This document shows positions 45,413 through 55,875 of a DNA stretch of 64,000 bases, piece by piece (the first letter of the stretch is position 1; every line of letters starts with the position of its first letter). Under the pieces are notes generated by a model, which was not told where the DNA came from, did not search any database, and worked only from the letters and a program-made list of their open reading frames with translations. This DNA is from Leptospira vanthielii serovar Holland str. Waz Holland = ATCC 700522. GTDB taxonomy: Bacteria > Spirochaetota > Leptospiria > Leptospirales > Leptospiraceae. The DNA is taken from positions 124,001 to 188,000 of the forward strand of contig NZ_AOGY02000042.1 of the NCBI RefSeq assembly GCF_000332455.1. The letters run 5' to 3'. The position numbers and the translations under genes were made by a program.

Positions 45413-48141
45413 ACTCTTTCCCCTTCTACTACTTTTGGCAAATACACTCTAAATTCGGTCCCATGATCATCTGACGAGAATTCGATTCGGCCTTTCATTT
45501 TTTCTACGATTTGTTTACAAATGTCAAGCCCAAGCCCAATCCCTTCGCCATGTTTTTTTGTAGTAAAAAAAGGTAAAAAGATCTTATCGCGAATCTCAGG
45601 CGCAATTCCCTTTCCCGAATCCTGAATGGATGTGATGACAGAATTCGTATCCGATGTCACGGAAATTATTAATTTTCCGCGATAGTCCATCGCTTGTAAT
45701 GCATTGTTGATAATATTGATCCAAACTTGATTGAGTTTGTCTCTTTCCACCAAACAATAATCAGATGTAGAATAGAATTTGATAATTTCAACATCGTTTT
45801 TTATTTTTGCCTGATACAAGGTAAGAATGGAATCTATTTCCGTAGGAATGTGAACATTTTGAAACTTTGTTTCTGTTTCTAACCGATCGGTATGTAGATA
45901 ATGTTTGAGGGCGTTGATTACATGGGATGCTTTTTCTGTCGCCGTTTGCACCACATACACCAAACGGTATAAACCCCCGAGAATTAATACATTTTGCAAA
46001 ATAATTCCAGACCTTGGTTTTTTTAAAACTTTAAGAAGTGGTTCATCCAATTGTAAGATCCCTAGTGAAGTTAGATCTTCAATGATCTCTTCTGGATTTT
46101 CAATTTGGTGCGAATTCAAAATTCCCAATCGTTCTTTTTTTTCTGCTCGGTTGAGTAGTCCCGAATTACGAGATCCAAAAGATACACTTAAATGGAGTAA
46201 GTATCGAAAATCTTCTCTTTCAGAGAGATTCAAGGATTCTAAAAATACGGGTAAGTCGGTGATATCATTTTTTAAAATCTCAGACATAGCACGGACACTG
46301 GAGGTAATGGCGCCGAGTGGAGTGTTGAGCTCATGAGTGATCCCTGCTGCAAATTGACCCAGGGCTGCTAACTTTTCGCTCATCAAAAGTTGTGTTTGTG
46401 TATTGTGTAAATCGATAAGGATTTTTTCCTTTGTCTCGATCATCTCCACAAGACTGCGATTACTTTCAATTAACGCTTCCGTTCGTTGTCCAATTTTTTC
46501 CTCCAAATTGGAATTTGTCTCCATAACCAAACGTTGGCTTTCTTCTACGCGTTCAAAACTCTGTTTGAGTTCCGAGGACATAAAACGAAAGGCTTCCGAT
46601 AGATCTTTGAGTTCTGCAATCATACTTTCATCTACAGGATAATTCCAATCTCCCCTCGCAAGAGATTTGGATGCTTTTGCAAATGAGAGAACGGGCCTTG
46701 TCACAAACTCAGCGAGTACCGCAGCTAAGATCAAACTAAGGAGGATCGCCCATGCAAAAACCATCGCAGATTCACTATTACCCGTAATGACTCCACTCAA
46801 ATAAAAAGAGTAAGGAAACAATGTGATAAGATAGGTTTTTTCTTTTAAGTTAGGATGAACATAGATGGTGACCATCGCATTCCAGTTATCACGAGAGAGT
46901 GGTTTTTTGGTCACTACCGCAAAACTAAACCTTTTTTCGGATGTATTGATATCGTTTCCCAGTTTTTTTAGTTCTACTCGAACAGTTTCGAGTAACCTCG
47001 ATTTTCTAAATTCTGAGGAGAGAGATGCCAATGGATATAATTGTTCATCGAGTAAAAATACTCGACCTTGTGAATTGACTTTAGAATCATCTAAAACTTT
47101 TTCGAAACCACTAATATCCCTTATCTCATTGTTAGTTGCAGGAATCGAAGACAAATACCGATCCAAACTAAGACTGATATTCTTTGACCATTGTCTGTGT
47201 AAAACTTCCACCATTTGGAAAGCAGATTGTTCTGCATTTTTAAGAGTTATATAAGCAGTAACACCGACTAGAATCAAAACCAAACAAACAAAAGGTGTAA
47301 CAATGAATAGTTGCAACGAAATTCCCGATCTTAGATCAGACTCAGTTTGTAAATTATCGAATTCCTTTGGCCCCGACTTCCATATGGTTTGAGGCTCAGA
47401 AAGAGTGACTTCTTTCATTTGGCCTGGAACCTCTGCCCAAAACAATCCATACCTTCTCACAAGGGGAAAAGTAACTAACATCACAAACGGAGCCAAAATC
47501 CAAGTAATGCCGGTAGTGAATAGAAGAGCAGAACTTACAGTATGGTAAGAAATTTCAGCACCGAATTGTTCCGAACATAAATATCCCCATAAAAATGGTT
47601 CGAGAAATAAAAAGAGTAGGACAAATAAAAAGTAATACACCCAAATTCGAAACTTACGAAAATCAGGTGACTTACCTATCATTTGATAAGAGATCCAAAA
47701 TAAACTTGGGTTGATAAAATAACCGGGTAACCAGTCCCAGAGAAATTCGGGAGGTACACCCTCAATCAAATCAGAAAGTCCGTAGGCAAAAGGAACTGCA
47801 AGTAAAGCAGGGTATCCAAAAAAATTCAAACATAGGAAAACAGAAAGATCCTTTAGGCTTTCGAGAGTTTGGGCCCCGGGGATAAGAACAATAGAGCTTC
47901 CCAAATATCCAGTTAGAAAGATGGTAACGAAGGTGATGAGAAACCAGTAGAAACTTGTTAGGTTCCAATTCCAGACTTCTCTAGAGATTCGGAAGGTTTT
48001 TCCATTCCGAAATGTAAAACCAGTAAAGGCGAATATCGAAATAATGGATCCTAGTAAAAATGAAAACCGACCCCATACCTCCAATATAGGCAATGGGATG
48101 TTGGAAATAACAAGTTCGATCCAAACAATGATCTCGACCAT
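45409..48141 (-). CDS. Large membrane sensor histidine kinase with extended core
   Basis: 910 residues. N-terminal block of about seven hydrophobic segments (1-240), a second membrane pair around an extracytoplasmic Cache-like sensor (about 280-465), HAMP-like region ([20 protein letters not shown]), a coiled coil and then the kinase. The H box is [15 protein letters not shown] with His603, the N box INNALQAM with Asn812-Asn813, then [26 protein letters not shown] and a G2 end. The His-to-Asn distance of 209 residues is about 95 more than the usual 110-115. Cognate receiver protein follows. Confidence 0.9.
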   Translation of the reverse strand: MVEIIVWIELVISNIPLPILEVWGRFSFLLGSIISIFAFTGFTFRNGKTFRISREVWNWNLTSFYWFLITFVTIFLTGYLGSSIVLIPGAQTLESLKDLSVFLCLNFFGYPALLAVPFAYGLSDLIEGVPPEFLWDWLPGYFINPSLFWISYQMIGKSPDFRKFRIWVYYFLFVLLFLFLEPFLWGYLCSEQFGAEISYHTVSSALLFTTGITWILAPFVMLVTFPLVRRYGLFWAEVPGQMKEVTLSEPQTIWKSGPKEFDNLQTESDLRSGISLQLFIVTPFVCLVLILVGVTAYITLKNAEQSAFQMVEVLHRQWSKNISLSLDRYLSSIPATNNEIRDISGFEKVLDDSKVNSQGRVFLLDEQLYPLASLSSEFRKSRLLETVRVELKKLGNDINTSEKRFSFAVVTKKPLSRDNWNAMVTIYVHPNLKEKTYLITLFPYSFYLSGVITGNSESAMVFAWAILLSLILAAVLAEFVTRPVLSFAKASKSLARGDWNYPVDESMIAELKDLSEAFRFMSSELKQSFERVEESQRLVMETNSNLEEKIGQRTEALIESNRSLVEMIETKEKILIDLHNTQTQLLMSEKLAALGQFAAGITHELNTPLGAITSSVRAMSEILKNDITDLPVFLESLNLSEREDFRYLLHLSVSFGSRNSGLLNRAEKKERLGILNSHQIENPEEIIEDLTSLGILQLDEPLLKVLKKPRSGIILQNVLILGGLYRLVYVVQTATEKASHVINALKHYLHTDRLETETKFQNVHIPTEIDSILTLYQAKIKNDVEIIKFYSTSDYCLVERDKLNQVWINIINNALQAMDYRGKLIISVTSDTNSVITSIQDSGKGIAPEIRDKIFLPFFTTKKHGEGIGLGLDICKQIVEKMKGRIEFSSDDHGTEFRVYLPKVVEGERV

Positions 48142-48161
48142 AGCCCATGAATGGTATCGAA

Positions 48162-49238
48162 CTATGGTTCTAAGTAAAGCAAAATCTTTTTTACCTTAGA
48201 AGCAAGGGAAGAGGGAAATTCAGAATCCAAAGTGGATAGAGTGACCCACTTACTTTCCACAGCAAATTCCTTTGCCAGAGTTTCAACTCGGGATCTGTTT
48301 TCTAATCGAGAAGTGAGAACGGAAAAATTCATTTTGTGGTGGGTGATTGTATGTTTGAACTGCCCTATCGGTTTCGGATTCGGACCCAACAAAGATTCTC
48401 TTAAGGCCAAAAAAAAAGGAGTGGGTTCATACGCTTCGGCAGGAATTTCTCCAGTAAATCCATACGGCAGATGGAACATCTCTTTTAAAAAACGCATCTT
48501 AGGTTCTCGCACAAGAAGGATGTTTTCCCTATAGAAAAACACTAAAATTTCGGCTGTTAGTTGGATCTGTTTTTTGTCCTTAACTCTCAGGGGAATCTCT
48601 GACGTCTTTTGGTGGATTTTTGCAAAACACGAATCACTCAGAGGGCATATCAAACATTTCGGTGACTCTGGGAGACAAAGTGTAGACCCAAGCTCCATCA
48701 CGGCTTGGTTGTGGTCTCCAGGATGGTCTAAGTTCAGAAAGTCATCAGCTAGCTTTTGTAAGTCGGTATCTGCTTTTGATCCTAAAATATTTTCTGAATA
48801 CCCATAATAACGAGAGAGGACACGTTTTACGTTTCCATCCAAAACAGCAAGTGGTAGATCATAAGCGATGGAGAGAACTGCCCTTGCCGTATAATTTCCA
48901 ATTCCTGGAAGTTTCAAAACAGAGGCCAAATCTCTCGGAAAAGATCCGTTGTAATTTTGAACTAAAAAGATGGCGGCCTTTCTTAGATTGCGAGCCCGGC
49001 TATAATAACCAAGTCCTTTCCAATGGGCAAGCACCTCCTCCTCTTCTGCGGAAGCTAAAGATTCTGGTGTGGGAAATCTTTTGATAAACGATTCATACAA
49101 AGGCAACATCGCATTAACACGAGTTTGCTGAAGCATCACTTCGGAAACCCATATAGGATAAGCTTGTTTTTTCTTTCGAAACGGGAGGTCCCTTTTATGA
49201 ATTAAATACCATTCGTGTAGTTTTTTTTGAGGAATCAA
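48162..49238 (-). CDS. mutY: A/G-specific adenine glycosylase
   Basis: 358 residues. HhH-GPD glycosylase that removes adenine paired with 8-oxoguanine. WVSEVMLQQTRV holds the catalytic Glu, LKLPGIGNYTARAVLSIA is the helix-hairpin-helix, AVLDGNVKRVLSRY the Asp, and CLPESPKCLICPLSDSC gives the C-x6-C-x2-C-x5-C iron-sulfur ligands. The C-terminal NUDIX-like recognition domain (about 225-350) is present though divergent. The TTG start overlaps the upstream stop as TTGA, with GGA at spacing 5. Confidence 0.92.
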   Translation of the reverse strand: MIPQKKLHEWYLIHKRDLPFRKKKQAYPIWVSEVMLQQTRVNAMLPLYESFIKRFPTPESLASAEEEEVLAHWKGLGYYSRARNLRKAAIFLVQNYNGSFPRDLASVLKLPGIGNYTARAVLSIAYDLPLAVLDGNVKRVLSRYYGYSENILGSKADTDLQKLADDFLNLDHPGDHNQAVMELGSTLCLPESPKCLICPLSDSCFAKIHQKTSEIPLRVKDKKQIQLTAEILVFFYRENILLVREPKMRFLKEMFHLPYGFTGEIPAEAYEPTPFFLALRESLLGPNPKPIGQFKHTITHHKMNFSVLTSRLENRSRVETLAKEFAVESKWVTLSTLDSEFPSSLASKVKKILLYLEP

Positions 49239-49588
49239 GTTTCCGAGTCTTGTATGCTGTAACGAAGGTAGGTATTACAACTCCCCTCTTCTGTATAACG
49301 AACCAGGTCGTAGTCCAAACGAGTGGATCGGAAGAATTTGGAATGTGCTAATCTTTCTCTAATTTCTTGGCGAATATGATCCCTAGCTTCTTGTCGTTTG
49401 TCATAATAAGCCGGAGCAAGGATCTCACTTTTATAGGATAAACTTCCCACACGGTAAATCGCTACCGTCACCTGCACCCGGTATTTTCGCTGTAATCCTT
49501 GTTTTACTTCAGTATTCATCGTGTCTAAAACTCGAGGTGATCTTCCTAAATAGATTTTCGGTCCCTGGAGGATGGAAATTGAAACCAT
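49235..49588 (-). CDS. Hypothetical protein upstream of mutY
   Basis: 117 residues from ATG 49588 (an in-frame TTG at 49615 would add nine). Compact mixed alpha/beta character: VSISILQGPKIYLGRSP, VTVAIYRVGSLSYKSEILAP and a charged helix RQEARDHIRQEIRERLAHSK, ending in STRLDYDLVRYTEEGSCNTY. No signal, no membrane span and no known motif. It overlaps mutY by 4 bases and is divergent from ispG with about 70 bases between starts. Confidence 0.65.
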   Translation of the reverse strand: MVSISILQGPKIYLGRSPRVLDTMNTEVKQGLQRKYRVQVTVAIYRVGSLSYKSEILAPAYYDKRQEARDHIRQEIRERLAHSKFFRSTRLDYDLVRYTEEGSCNTYLRYSIQDSET

Positions 49589-49659
49589 CAGATTTTTTTC
49601 ATACTGCTTGCCCAAAATTTCGAATTTAATTTTCTAGATAATGAGAACATAAGATTCAA

Positions 49660-51699
49660 ATGAGCACCAAATATAACGAATCGCCATTTTACTACAAAAG
49701 ACGCCCTACACGCGAAGTGATGGTGGGTGCTGTCGGAATTGGAGGAAAAAATCCAATTCGGATCCAATCCATGATCACATCTAACACAAGAGATACGGAT
49801 GCGAGTATCCAACAAATTGCCGATTTAGAAAAAGCGGGTTCAGAAATCGTTCGCCTAACAGTGCCAAGTCAAGCCGATGCGGACAATTTACCAAACATTC
49901 GCAAACGAATGAAAGAGTTAGGTTTAAAAGTTCCCTTAGTGGCAGATATCCATTTCACTCCGCAAGTTGCACTGAAGTGCGTAGAATGGGTGGAAAAGGT
50001 AAGGATCAATCCAGGCAATTTTGCAGACAAAAAAAAATTTGAAATCATCGAATACACAGATAAAGATTATAATGAAGAATTAGAAAGAATCGAAGAAGTA
50101 TTCACCCCCCTAGTCCTTCGTTCCAAAGAACTAGGAGTGGCCATGCGGATTGGAACCAATCACGGAAGCCTATCTGACAGGATCATGAACCGGTTTGGTG
50201 ACACACCACTCGGGATGGTAGAATCGGCCTTAGAATTCATCCGCATTGCAGAAAGAAATTCCTACAAAGACATAGTTGTTTCTATGAAAGCATCCAATCC
50301 ACAAGTAATGATCCAAGCTTATCGTATGTTAGTTTCTAGATTTTACGATTTGGGAATGGACTATCCACTTCACTTAGGAGTCACAGAGGCCGGGGATGGA
50401 AAAGATGGAAGGATCAAATCTGCCATTGGAATTGGAAGTTTACTCGAAGATGGACTCGGAGATACCATTCGCGTATCCCTTACAGAAGATGCCATACATG
50501 AAATCCCCGTAGCAAAGGAACTCGTCCGTAAATACAACGAATCCTTTCGAAAGGGAATGGATTTAACACCGGAAACGTTTACCGCCACTTCGCAAACAAA
50601 TCAGGAAACAATCTATACAGAATTTCGTGATCCTTTCCAATACTCTAGATTCTATTCCAAAGAACTTAGCCTTGGTGATACAAAACTCGGGGATTCATCT
50701 CCTGTTCGAATCGAAATCTGTTTTCCTTTTTTCGGATCAGAATCCGCAGAGGAAGTTTTAAATCTCATCCAAAGAGAAACCAAATCAGGCCGTATTCCTG
50801 AAATGTTGCACTTTATGATCAATTCCGAATTGGATTTGTTATCTCTTGGCACCATGGTTCGCCGCGGTTCTTTTCCACTCCCAGTGTCGGTGGAATTATC
50901 CAAAGAACTGACTTACCAATATGATAGTTTGGCAGAAGACCTTTACCGAGTGCATAAGTGGGTCATAAATCCCAATCTATTTTTCCAAGAATCAGAAGAA
51001 TCATGGGATGACCTTTTGGATTTTGTGACTCGTTATGCCAAAGACAAACGTTGTGTGGAATGGAGTATCGATGCAAAGGACATCCACCTAACAGAAAAAA
51101 TTGTTAGGGAAGCAAAAAAACGAAAGATAGAAAACTTACTTTTTTCAGTCAAAAATGGAGATCTACTTTCGGTTCGAAAACTTGCCTATCACTTAAGGGA
51201 ATCAGACTATCCCATTGCCCTTGTCACTCACTCATACGATAAAGAACAACTCCTTTACGAATCTTCCATCAAAGTGGGAGGAAGTCTCTTGGATGGAATC
51301 GGCGATCTGATTCGTTTGTCTTACGGGGATGGGGAACCAGAAGAATCACTCATTTTAAGTTTTGATATTTTACAAGCCACAAGACTTCGCCTAACAAAAA
51401 CAGAATATATATCCTGTCCCTCTTGTGGTCGAACCATGTTTGATTTACAATCCACCACTGCCATGATCAAAAAAAGGACAGGACATCTGAAAGGTGTGAA
51501 GATTGCCGTTATGGGTTGTATTGTGAATGGTCCTGGTGAGATGGCAGATGCCGATTTTGGGTATGTCGGTGCGGGAATTGGTAAGGTTCACCTCTACAAA
51601 GGGAAAGAAATTGTAAAAAAAGGTGTCTCTGAAGAGGAAGCTGCCGACCAACTCATTGATCTCATTCGTGAAAATGGAATGTGGAACGATCCAGAATAA
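49660..51699 (+). CDS. ispG: 4-hydroxy-3-methylbut-2-enyl diphosphate synthase (long, three-domain form)
   Basis: 679 residues. TIM-barrel N-terminus: [32 protein letters not shown] and [17 protein letters not shown]; then a long second barrel-like domain (about 290-570); then the iron-sulfur domain with [13 protein letters not shown] and [20 protein letters not shown], providing three Cys ligands. The extra domain marks the long form also seen in plants, chlamydiae and some other bacteria, versus about 370 residues in E. coli. Penultimate enzyme of the MEP isoprenoid pathway. Divergent promoter region at 49589-49659. Confidence 0.95.
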   Translation: MSTKYNESPFYYKRRPTREVMVGAVGIGGKNPIRIQSMITSNTRDTDASIQQIADLEKAGSEIVRLTVPSQADADNLPNIRKRMKELGLKVPLVADIHFTPQVALKCVEWVEKVRINPGNFADKKKFEIIEYTDKDYNEELERIEEVFTPLVLRSKELGVAMRIGTNHGSLSDRIMNRFGDTPLGMVESALEFIRIAERNSYKDIVVSMKASNPQVMIQAYRMLVSRFYDLGMDYPLHLGVTEAGDGKDGRIKSAIGIGSLLEDGLGDTIRVSLTEDAIHEIPVAKELVRKYNESFRKGMDLTPETFTATSQTNQETIYTEFRDPFQYSRFYSKELSLGDTKLGDSSPVRIEICFPFFGSESAEEVLNLIQRETKSGRIPEMLHFMINSELDLLSLGTMVRRGSFPLPVSVELSKELTYQYDSLAEDLYRVHKWVINPNLFFQESEESWDDLLDFVTRYAKDKRCVEWSIDAKDIHLTEKIVREAKKRKIENLLFSVKNGDLLSVRKLAYHLRESDYPIALVTHSYDKEQLLYESSIKVGGSLLDGIGDLIRLSYGDGEPEESLILSFDILQATRLRLTKTEYISCPSCGRTMFDLQSTTAMIKKRTGHLKGVKIAVMGCIVNGPGEMADADFGYVGAGIGKVHLYKGKEIVKKGVSEEEAADQLIDLIRENGMWNDPE

Positions 51700-51741
51700 A
51701 AAGTAGTTCCCCTCTGTCCATGGATATGAACCATTTCCACC

Positions 51742-53427
51742 GTGGAAGAAAAAGAAACTAAAGAAATCCTCTCAAGGATTCAATCTATGGAGAGGGAACT
51801 CTCTTTTTTAAAAGAAAGAGTTTTGTCTCTCGTAAGTCCCGAAACTCCGAAACAGCCAACTCCCCCTGTTTCCAAACCAATCCCAACTGAAATCCACCAA
51901 ACAGAAGTTCCATTCAATGATGGACCCAATTGGTTTGTACAATGGATCGGTGAAAACTTATTTGTAAAACTCGGGGTGTTTTCCCTTCTACTTGCATCTA
52001 TATGGTTTTTCTATTTAGCCATTGAAGAGTATTGGATCAATGAATCCGTTCGCATTTGGATAGGCCTCGTTTCTGCCATTCCGATCCTGATTTATGGATA
52101 CCGTGTCAGAAATACAAGGCCTTATCTTTCCCCAAGCCTATTGGGACTTGGGATAGCTGTCCTCTTTTCTGCTTACTATTCCGGGTATTTGTGGTATGAT
52201 TTGTATTCTACAGAAACCTGTTTTGTGGGCCTACTCATCCTCAGTTTGACTGCGGTAGCCATTGCCCATGCAGAGAAAAGCGAAGTGTTATTTGGATTTG
52301 CTTCCCTTGGAGCCTTTCTTGTCCCGATCCTTCTTTCTACGGGTCAGAATTCTTATCCATTTCTCTTCACATACTTACTCTTATGGAATGTTCTATTTTT
52401 TTGGGTAAGGAAAGATACTGGTTGGAAAGTAATCCCGTTACTCCTTCTTGCGGCAAACCACCTAATCTTTGTTGGCTGGGCTAATGACAACTTGGTAGAT
52501 GCCAAACCATTTTTTCCAATCACTTTCCAAATGGGTGTTTTTGTTTTATTTTTGTTGAGAGAGTTTCAGACTTTAGAAACAACTAAATCTAAGGAACCAA
52601 TCTTAACTCTAATAACCATTGGTTTTACCTTGGGTCTCGGATTTGTTCAATCCTTTTGGGCTTTCTCTATATTTTATCCGGTCGCAAAACCATTTTTTCT
52701 CACAATGTTACTCATTCTATTTTATGGATTGTATGAACGTTCTCTCAGACGAACGAAACTTAGTTTAGAGAAAAAAAGAATCTATGATTTGATTGGTTTA
52801 TTCGGCCTTCCCTTTATCGTCAGTTTGATTGTGATTGGAACCACAGGAAAACTTTTGGCCTTTAGCCTTATCAGTTTTGCCTTCCTTGTCACCATTGCTT
52901 CCACCTATTCCAAACAACTTTATATGTACTGGGCGGCCTTCCCTGTTTGGTTTTTTGCCCTGTTTTATATTTTTGCATTCACCTACCGTTCCCAAAACGA
53001 AATCCCATTTCTCAATGGAAGGTTTTTGGTGTTTGCGACAGGGTCTGTGTATTTGGTTCTTTCCTATCTCTATAGTAGAAAGTTCTCTGAGTTCTCAAAA
53101 ATCTTTTTGTATGCCGCTTATCCGTATTGGTTACTCGGAACCTTTGTAGAAATTTATCTTGGCTTTCCAGAAGAGAAGAAGTTATTCCTCTACACACTCA
53201 GTTTGATTCTGTATGGACTTGTGGCTCTCTCCGTCGGATTTGGAAAAAAGATCCAATCTCTCCGCTATGTAGGATTTGGTTCTCTTGCTCTTGTCATTAT
53301 CAAATTCTATCTTTATGATTTTTGGAATTTGAGTTTAGGATATCGAATTTTGGCAGGTTTATTCTTAGGTGTGACTCTGATCGTCACAGGAACATTATAC
53401 AATCATTTCAAAAAGGAAACAAAATGA
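51742..53427 (+). CDS. DUF2339-family polytopic membrane protein
   Basis: 561 residues starting at GTG. A short N-terminal coiled coil (about 1-32), a Pro/Thr linker and then NWFVQWIGENLFVKLGVFSL, the hallmark opening of DUF2339 (uncharacterised membrane, about 13-14 spans), running to the end. Function unknown; some relatives are proposed to sit in envelope maintenance. The next gene overlaps its last codons (ATGA) and encodes DUF3999, a pairing that is common for this family. Confidence 0.82.
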   Translation: MEEKETKEILSRIQSMERELSFLKERVLSLVSPETPKQPTPPVSKPIPTEIHQTEVPFNDGPNWFVQWIGENLFVKLGVFSLLLASIWFFYLAIEEYWINESVRIWIGLVSAIPILIYGYRVRNTRPYLSPSLLGLGIAVLFSAYYSGYLWYDLYSTETCFVGLLILSLTAVAIAHAEKSEVLFGFASLGAFLVPILLSTGQNSYPFLFTYLLLWNVLFFWVRKDTGWKVIPLLLLAANHLIFVGWANDNLVDAKPFFPITFQMGVFVLFLLREFQTLETTKSKEPILTLITIGFTLGLGFVQSFWAFSIFYPVAKPFFLTMLLILFYGLYERSLRRTKLSLEKKRIYDLIGLFGLPFIVSLIVIGTTGKLLAFSLISFAFLVTIASTYSKQLYMYWAAFPVWFFALFYIFAFTYRSQNEIPFLNGRFLVFATGSVYLVLSYLYSRKFSEFSKIFLYAAYPYWLLGTFVEIYLGFPEEKKLFLYTLSLILYGLVALSVGFGKKIQSLRYVGFGSLALVIIKFYLYDFWNLSLGYRILAGLFLGVTLIVTGTLYNHFKKETK

Positions 53428-54665
53428 AGCTTAAATACTTACTCCCCATACTATTTTTTATTTCGATCACAACACAAGTAACAAGTCGTCCCCTTGCAGT
53501 TCAAAACTTTAAATACAAAAAGGATTTGAAGATTACTGGCAATCTTTCTCCAAACGGAGTTGTAAAACTCATGTTAGATGAAGATATCTACAAACATTCT
53601 TTTTATGGAGACCTCCGCATCACACACAATGGAGAGATTGTTCCCTACCATATCCAGAATGCCGAAGAGATTTCCAAAAACACAGAAAAAGTAAAACCAG
53701 AACTTTTGTTTTCTAAAAAAGACGATTTAGAAATCTATGTATTGGAACTTCCAAAACTGCCAGAAGGAATGAACTACACAAAACTTTCGGTCTCCAGTGC
53801 CTATGACTATGAAACCTCTATCACTCTAAAGTTAGGTGACAACCCGGATAATTTTTTAGATTCAAAAACAGTTTTTCTTTATAAATATGGAAGCCAATCT
53901 TCGGGAGAAATTGATTTGGGAGGGACAAAACACCGTTTTCTTCGATTGGAAGCAGAGCCAGGTTCTGATTTAAAATTCCCCACTGCCCTTCGTGCTAAAC
54001 AAAACAAAAACCTATACTATGAAAAATCTCATACCGTAGTAAATCCCATCCTTGCTGAAGACCATTGTCAATTTTTGTTTCCCAATGAATCACAATCAGC
54101 ATTCCAAATTCTAAAACTACAATTCGAAGAAGGAAATTGGGAACGAAGGGTCACTGTCCGCGGAAAAATTGACAAAAAGGAATGGGATACCGTATTTGAA
54201 GGGACCGTCAGCCATAACAAATCAGAAGGTGTTTATACAGAAGTTCCTCTCTCAAGAACCATTAGTTCGGAATTCGAAATTCAAATTTATGATGGGGAAA
54301 ATGAAACACTCCACCTAACCAATGTAGTCACAGTGCAACCACTAGAAGAACTCTACTTTTTTGCAAACGTAGATGGAGACAAAGAAGGATATTCACTCTA
54401 TTATGGAAACCCCTACCAATGGCCGGCAAGTTTTGATTCTTACTCGTATCCTTCTGGTGATGAACTCAAAAATAGTGAGGTAAAATTAGGAACTCTACTT
54501 CCCGAATCAGAAAATCCCGATTTTAGTTTCAGCATTTTATACCCACCTATTTCTGGTTATCTGGCGTCTGGATTCTTTTATTTGGGTGTAGCCGCTTTGT
54601 TATTTCTACTTTTTTCGATTCTAAGAACCAAACGTTCTGTTCTTTTAGAATCAGAATCTAAATAA
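53424..54665 (+). CDS. DUF3999-family periplasmic protein
   Basis: 413 residues: signal peptide (LKYLLPILFFISITTQVTS), a large beta-rich ectodomain (about 25-375; GDLRITHNGEIVPYHIQ, RFLRLEAEPGSDLKFP) and a C-terminal membrane span (about 382-402, GFFYLGVAALLFLLFSI). The layout fits DUF3999. I start at ATG 53424, overlapping the DUF2339 stop, with AAAGGA 7 bases upstream; the longer frame begins inside the upstream gene. Likely a partner of the DUF2339 protein at the inner membrane; function unknown. Confidence 0.78.
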   Translation: MKLKYLLPILFFISITTQVTSRPLAVQNFKYKKDLKITGNLSPNGVVKLMLDEDIYKHSFYGDLRITHNGEIVPYHIQNAEEISKNTEKVKPELLFSKKDDLEIYVLELPKLPEGMNYTKLSVSSAYDYETSITLKLGDNPDNFLDSKTVFLYKYGSQSSGEIDLGGTKHRFLRLEAEPGSDLKFPTALRAKQNKNLYYEKSHTVVNPILAEDHCQFLFPNESQSAFQILKLQFEEGNWERRVTVRGKIDKKEWDTVFEGTVSHNKSEGVYTEVPLSRTISSEFEIQIYDGENETLHLTNVVTVQPLEELYFFANVDGDKEGYSLYYGNPYQWPASFDSYSYPSGDELKNSEVKLGTLLPESENPDFSFSILYPPISGYLASGFFYLGVAALLFLLFSILRTKRSVLLESESK

Positions 54666-54685
54666 ACGCAAAGGGCCTCCGACAG

Positions 54686-54712
54686 CTCACGAAGAATGTA
54701 TTTCTTCGTGAG
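54686..54712. terminator. 11-bp hairpin between convergent DUF3999 and alkB genes
   Basis: CTCACGAAGAA (54686-54696) and TTCTTCGTGAG (54702-54712) form a perfect 11-bp stem around a 5-base loop. It lies 21 bases beyond the DUF3999 stop and 63 bases beyond the alkB stop on the other strand. No long T-run follows on either side, but symmetry and placement suggest a bidirectional transcription stop. Confidence 0.5.
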
Positions 54713-54774
54713 ACTAAAAGAGGCGTTAGATTAGATACCCTCGTTTTTAAAGATACTAACTACCGAACGGATAA

Positions 54775-55863
54775 TCACTTTGTGGATTGTTTCTTTTCCC
54801 AAGATTCCAAAATGGGATTCATCATCGAAAACCAAAGAGGAGGAAAAAGGGCGATGAGAATCATCACTTCATAACCAAAGGGCAATTGAGGGGCCTCTTC
54901 AAAATGACGAAGGGCTTGGTAACGTCTCCCTGCGTTGGCATGGTGGTCAGAATGCCTTTGCAATTGAAAAAGAAGAGCATTGGATACAAAGTAATTTTGA
55001 TTCCAAGAATGGATGGGTAATACCTTTTCAAACTTACCACTAGTAACTTCGTTTCGTTTCAAACCATAGTGTTCGATATAATTTGTCAGTTCCAAAAGGG
55101 AAAAGGCAACAAAGGATTGTAAAAGTAAAAACCCGAGAATATCCAAACGAATTCCTTGATGCCCACTAAAATAACTTCCGAGTAGAACCATACTCGTTAG
55201 AAAAAGAATCGTAACGACCGTATACCAAACCATTTCATTTCGGTAATGTAAAACTCCGAGTCCCAACTTGGACAAACGTTTTTTCTCCAATTCCCAAGCG
55301 GACTTGTAAGCACCTAACACCGTTTGCGGGTAAAATCGATAAAAAGATTGGTTTTTTTGGGAGGAGGCAGGATCGTTCGGTGTAGAAACATGGGTATGAT
55401 GGCCCCGGTTATGTTCTATATAAAAATGCATATAACAAACAGTCATATAAATCACTTTCGAAAGGAATTGTTCATAACGAGTATTTTTATGCCCCAGTTC
55501 ATGGCCAACAGTGATTCCAACCCCACCAGTTACGATTCCCACAGCAATTGCAAATAATAGAAACTCTGTAGTGGTGTGAGGGAATAAAGCGATTTGATAT
55601 ACAGACCAAATCACAAATGTTAGCTGAACATAGGCCCAGGTTTCTGTCAGATATCGAAAATAAGAATCATTTTGTAATTCTAAAAAATTGGTATCGGTTG
55701 GATTGGAAGTATCTCTCCCAAGAAATAAATCAAGGACTGGCAAAATGAGAAAGACTGTGATAGGGACAATCAAATAAGAAAGTCCCCCGATGCCTTCTGC
55801 AAATACTGTCAAAATCGGCAAAACATAACAGAGTAAAAAGCTAAGTCGTTTGGTGAGAGTCAT
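54775..55863 (-). CDS. alkB: Alkane 1-monooxygenase (AlkB)
   Basis: 362-residue membrane di-iron hydroxylase. All the histidine boxes are visible: GHELGHKN (Hist-1), EHNRGHHTHVSTPNDPAS (Hist-2), LQRHSDHHANAGRRYQAL (Hist-3) and the HYG motif NYIEHYGLKR. About six membrane spans. It oxidises medium-chain alkanes to alcohols with rubredoxin electrons; no rubredoxin or rubredoxin reductase gene lies nearby. The ribosome site AAGGAGGTG is very strong. It follows its TetR neighbour by 12 bases. Confidence 0.95.
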   Translation of the reverse strand: MTLTKRLSFLLCYVLPILTVFAEGIGGLSYLIVPITVFLILPVLDLFLGRDTSNPTDTNFLELQNDSYFRYLTETWAYVQLTFVIWSVYQIALFPHTTTEFLLFAIAVGIVTGGVGITVGHELGHKNTRYEQFLSKVIYMTVCYMHFYIEHNRGHHTHVSTPNDPASSQKNQSFYRFYPQTVLGAYKSAWELEKKRLSKLGLGVLHYRNEMVWYTVVTILFLTSMVLLGSYFSGHQGIRLDILGFLLLQSFVAFSLLELTNYIEHYGLKRNEVTSGKFEKVLPIHSWNQNYFVSNALLFQLQRHSDHHANAGRRYQALRHFEEAPQLPFGYEVMILIALFPPLWFSMMNPILESWEKKQSTK

Positions 55864-55875
55864 AAACCCACCTCC

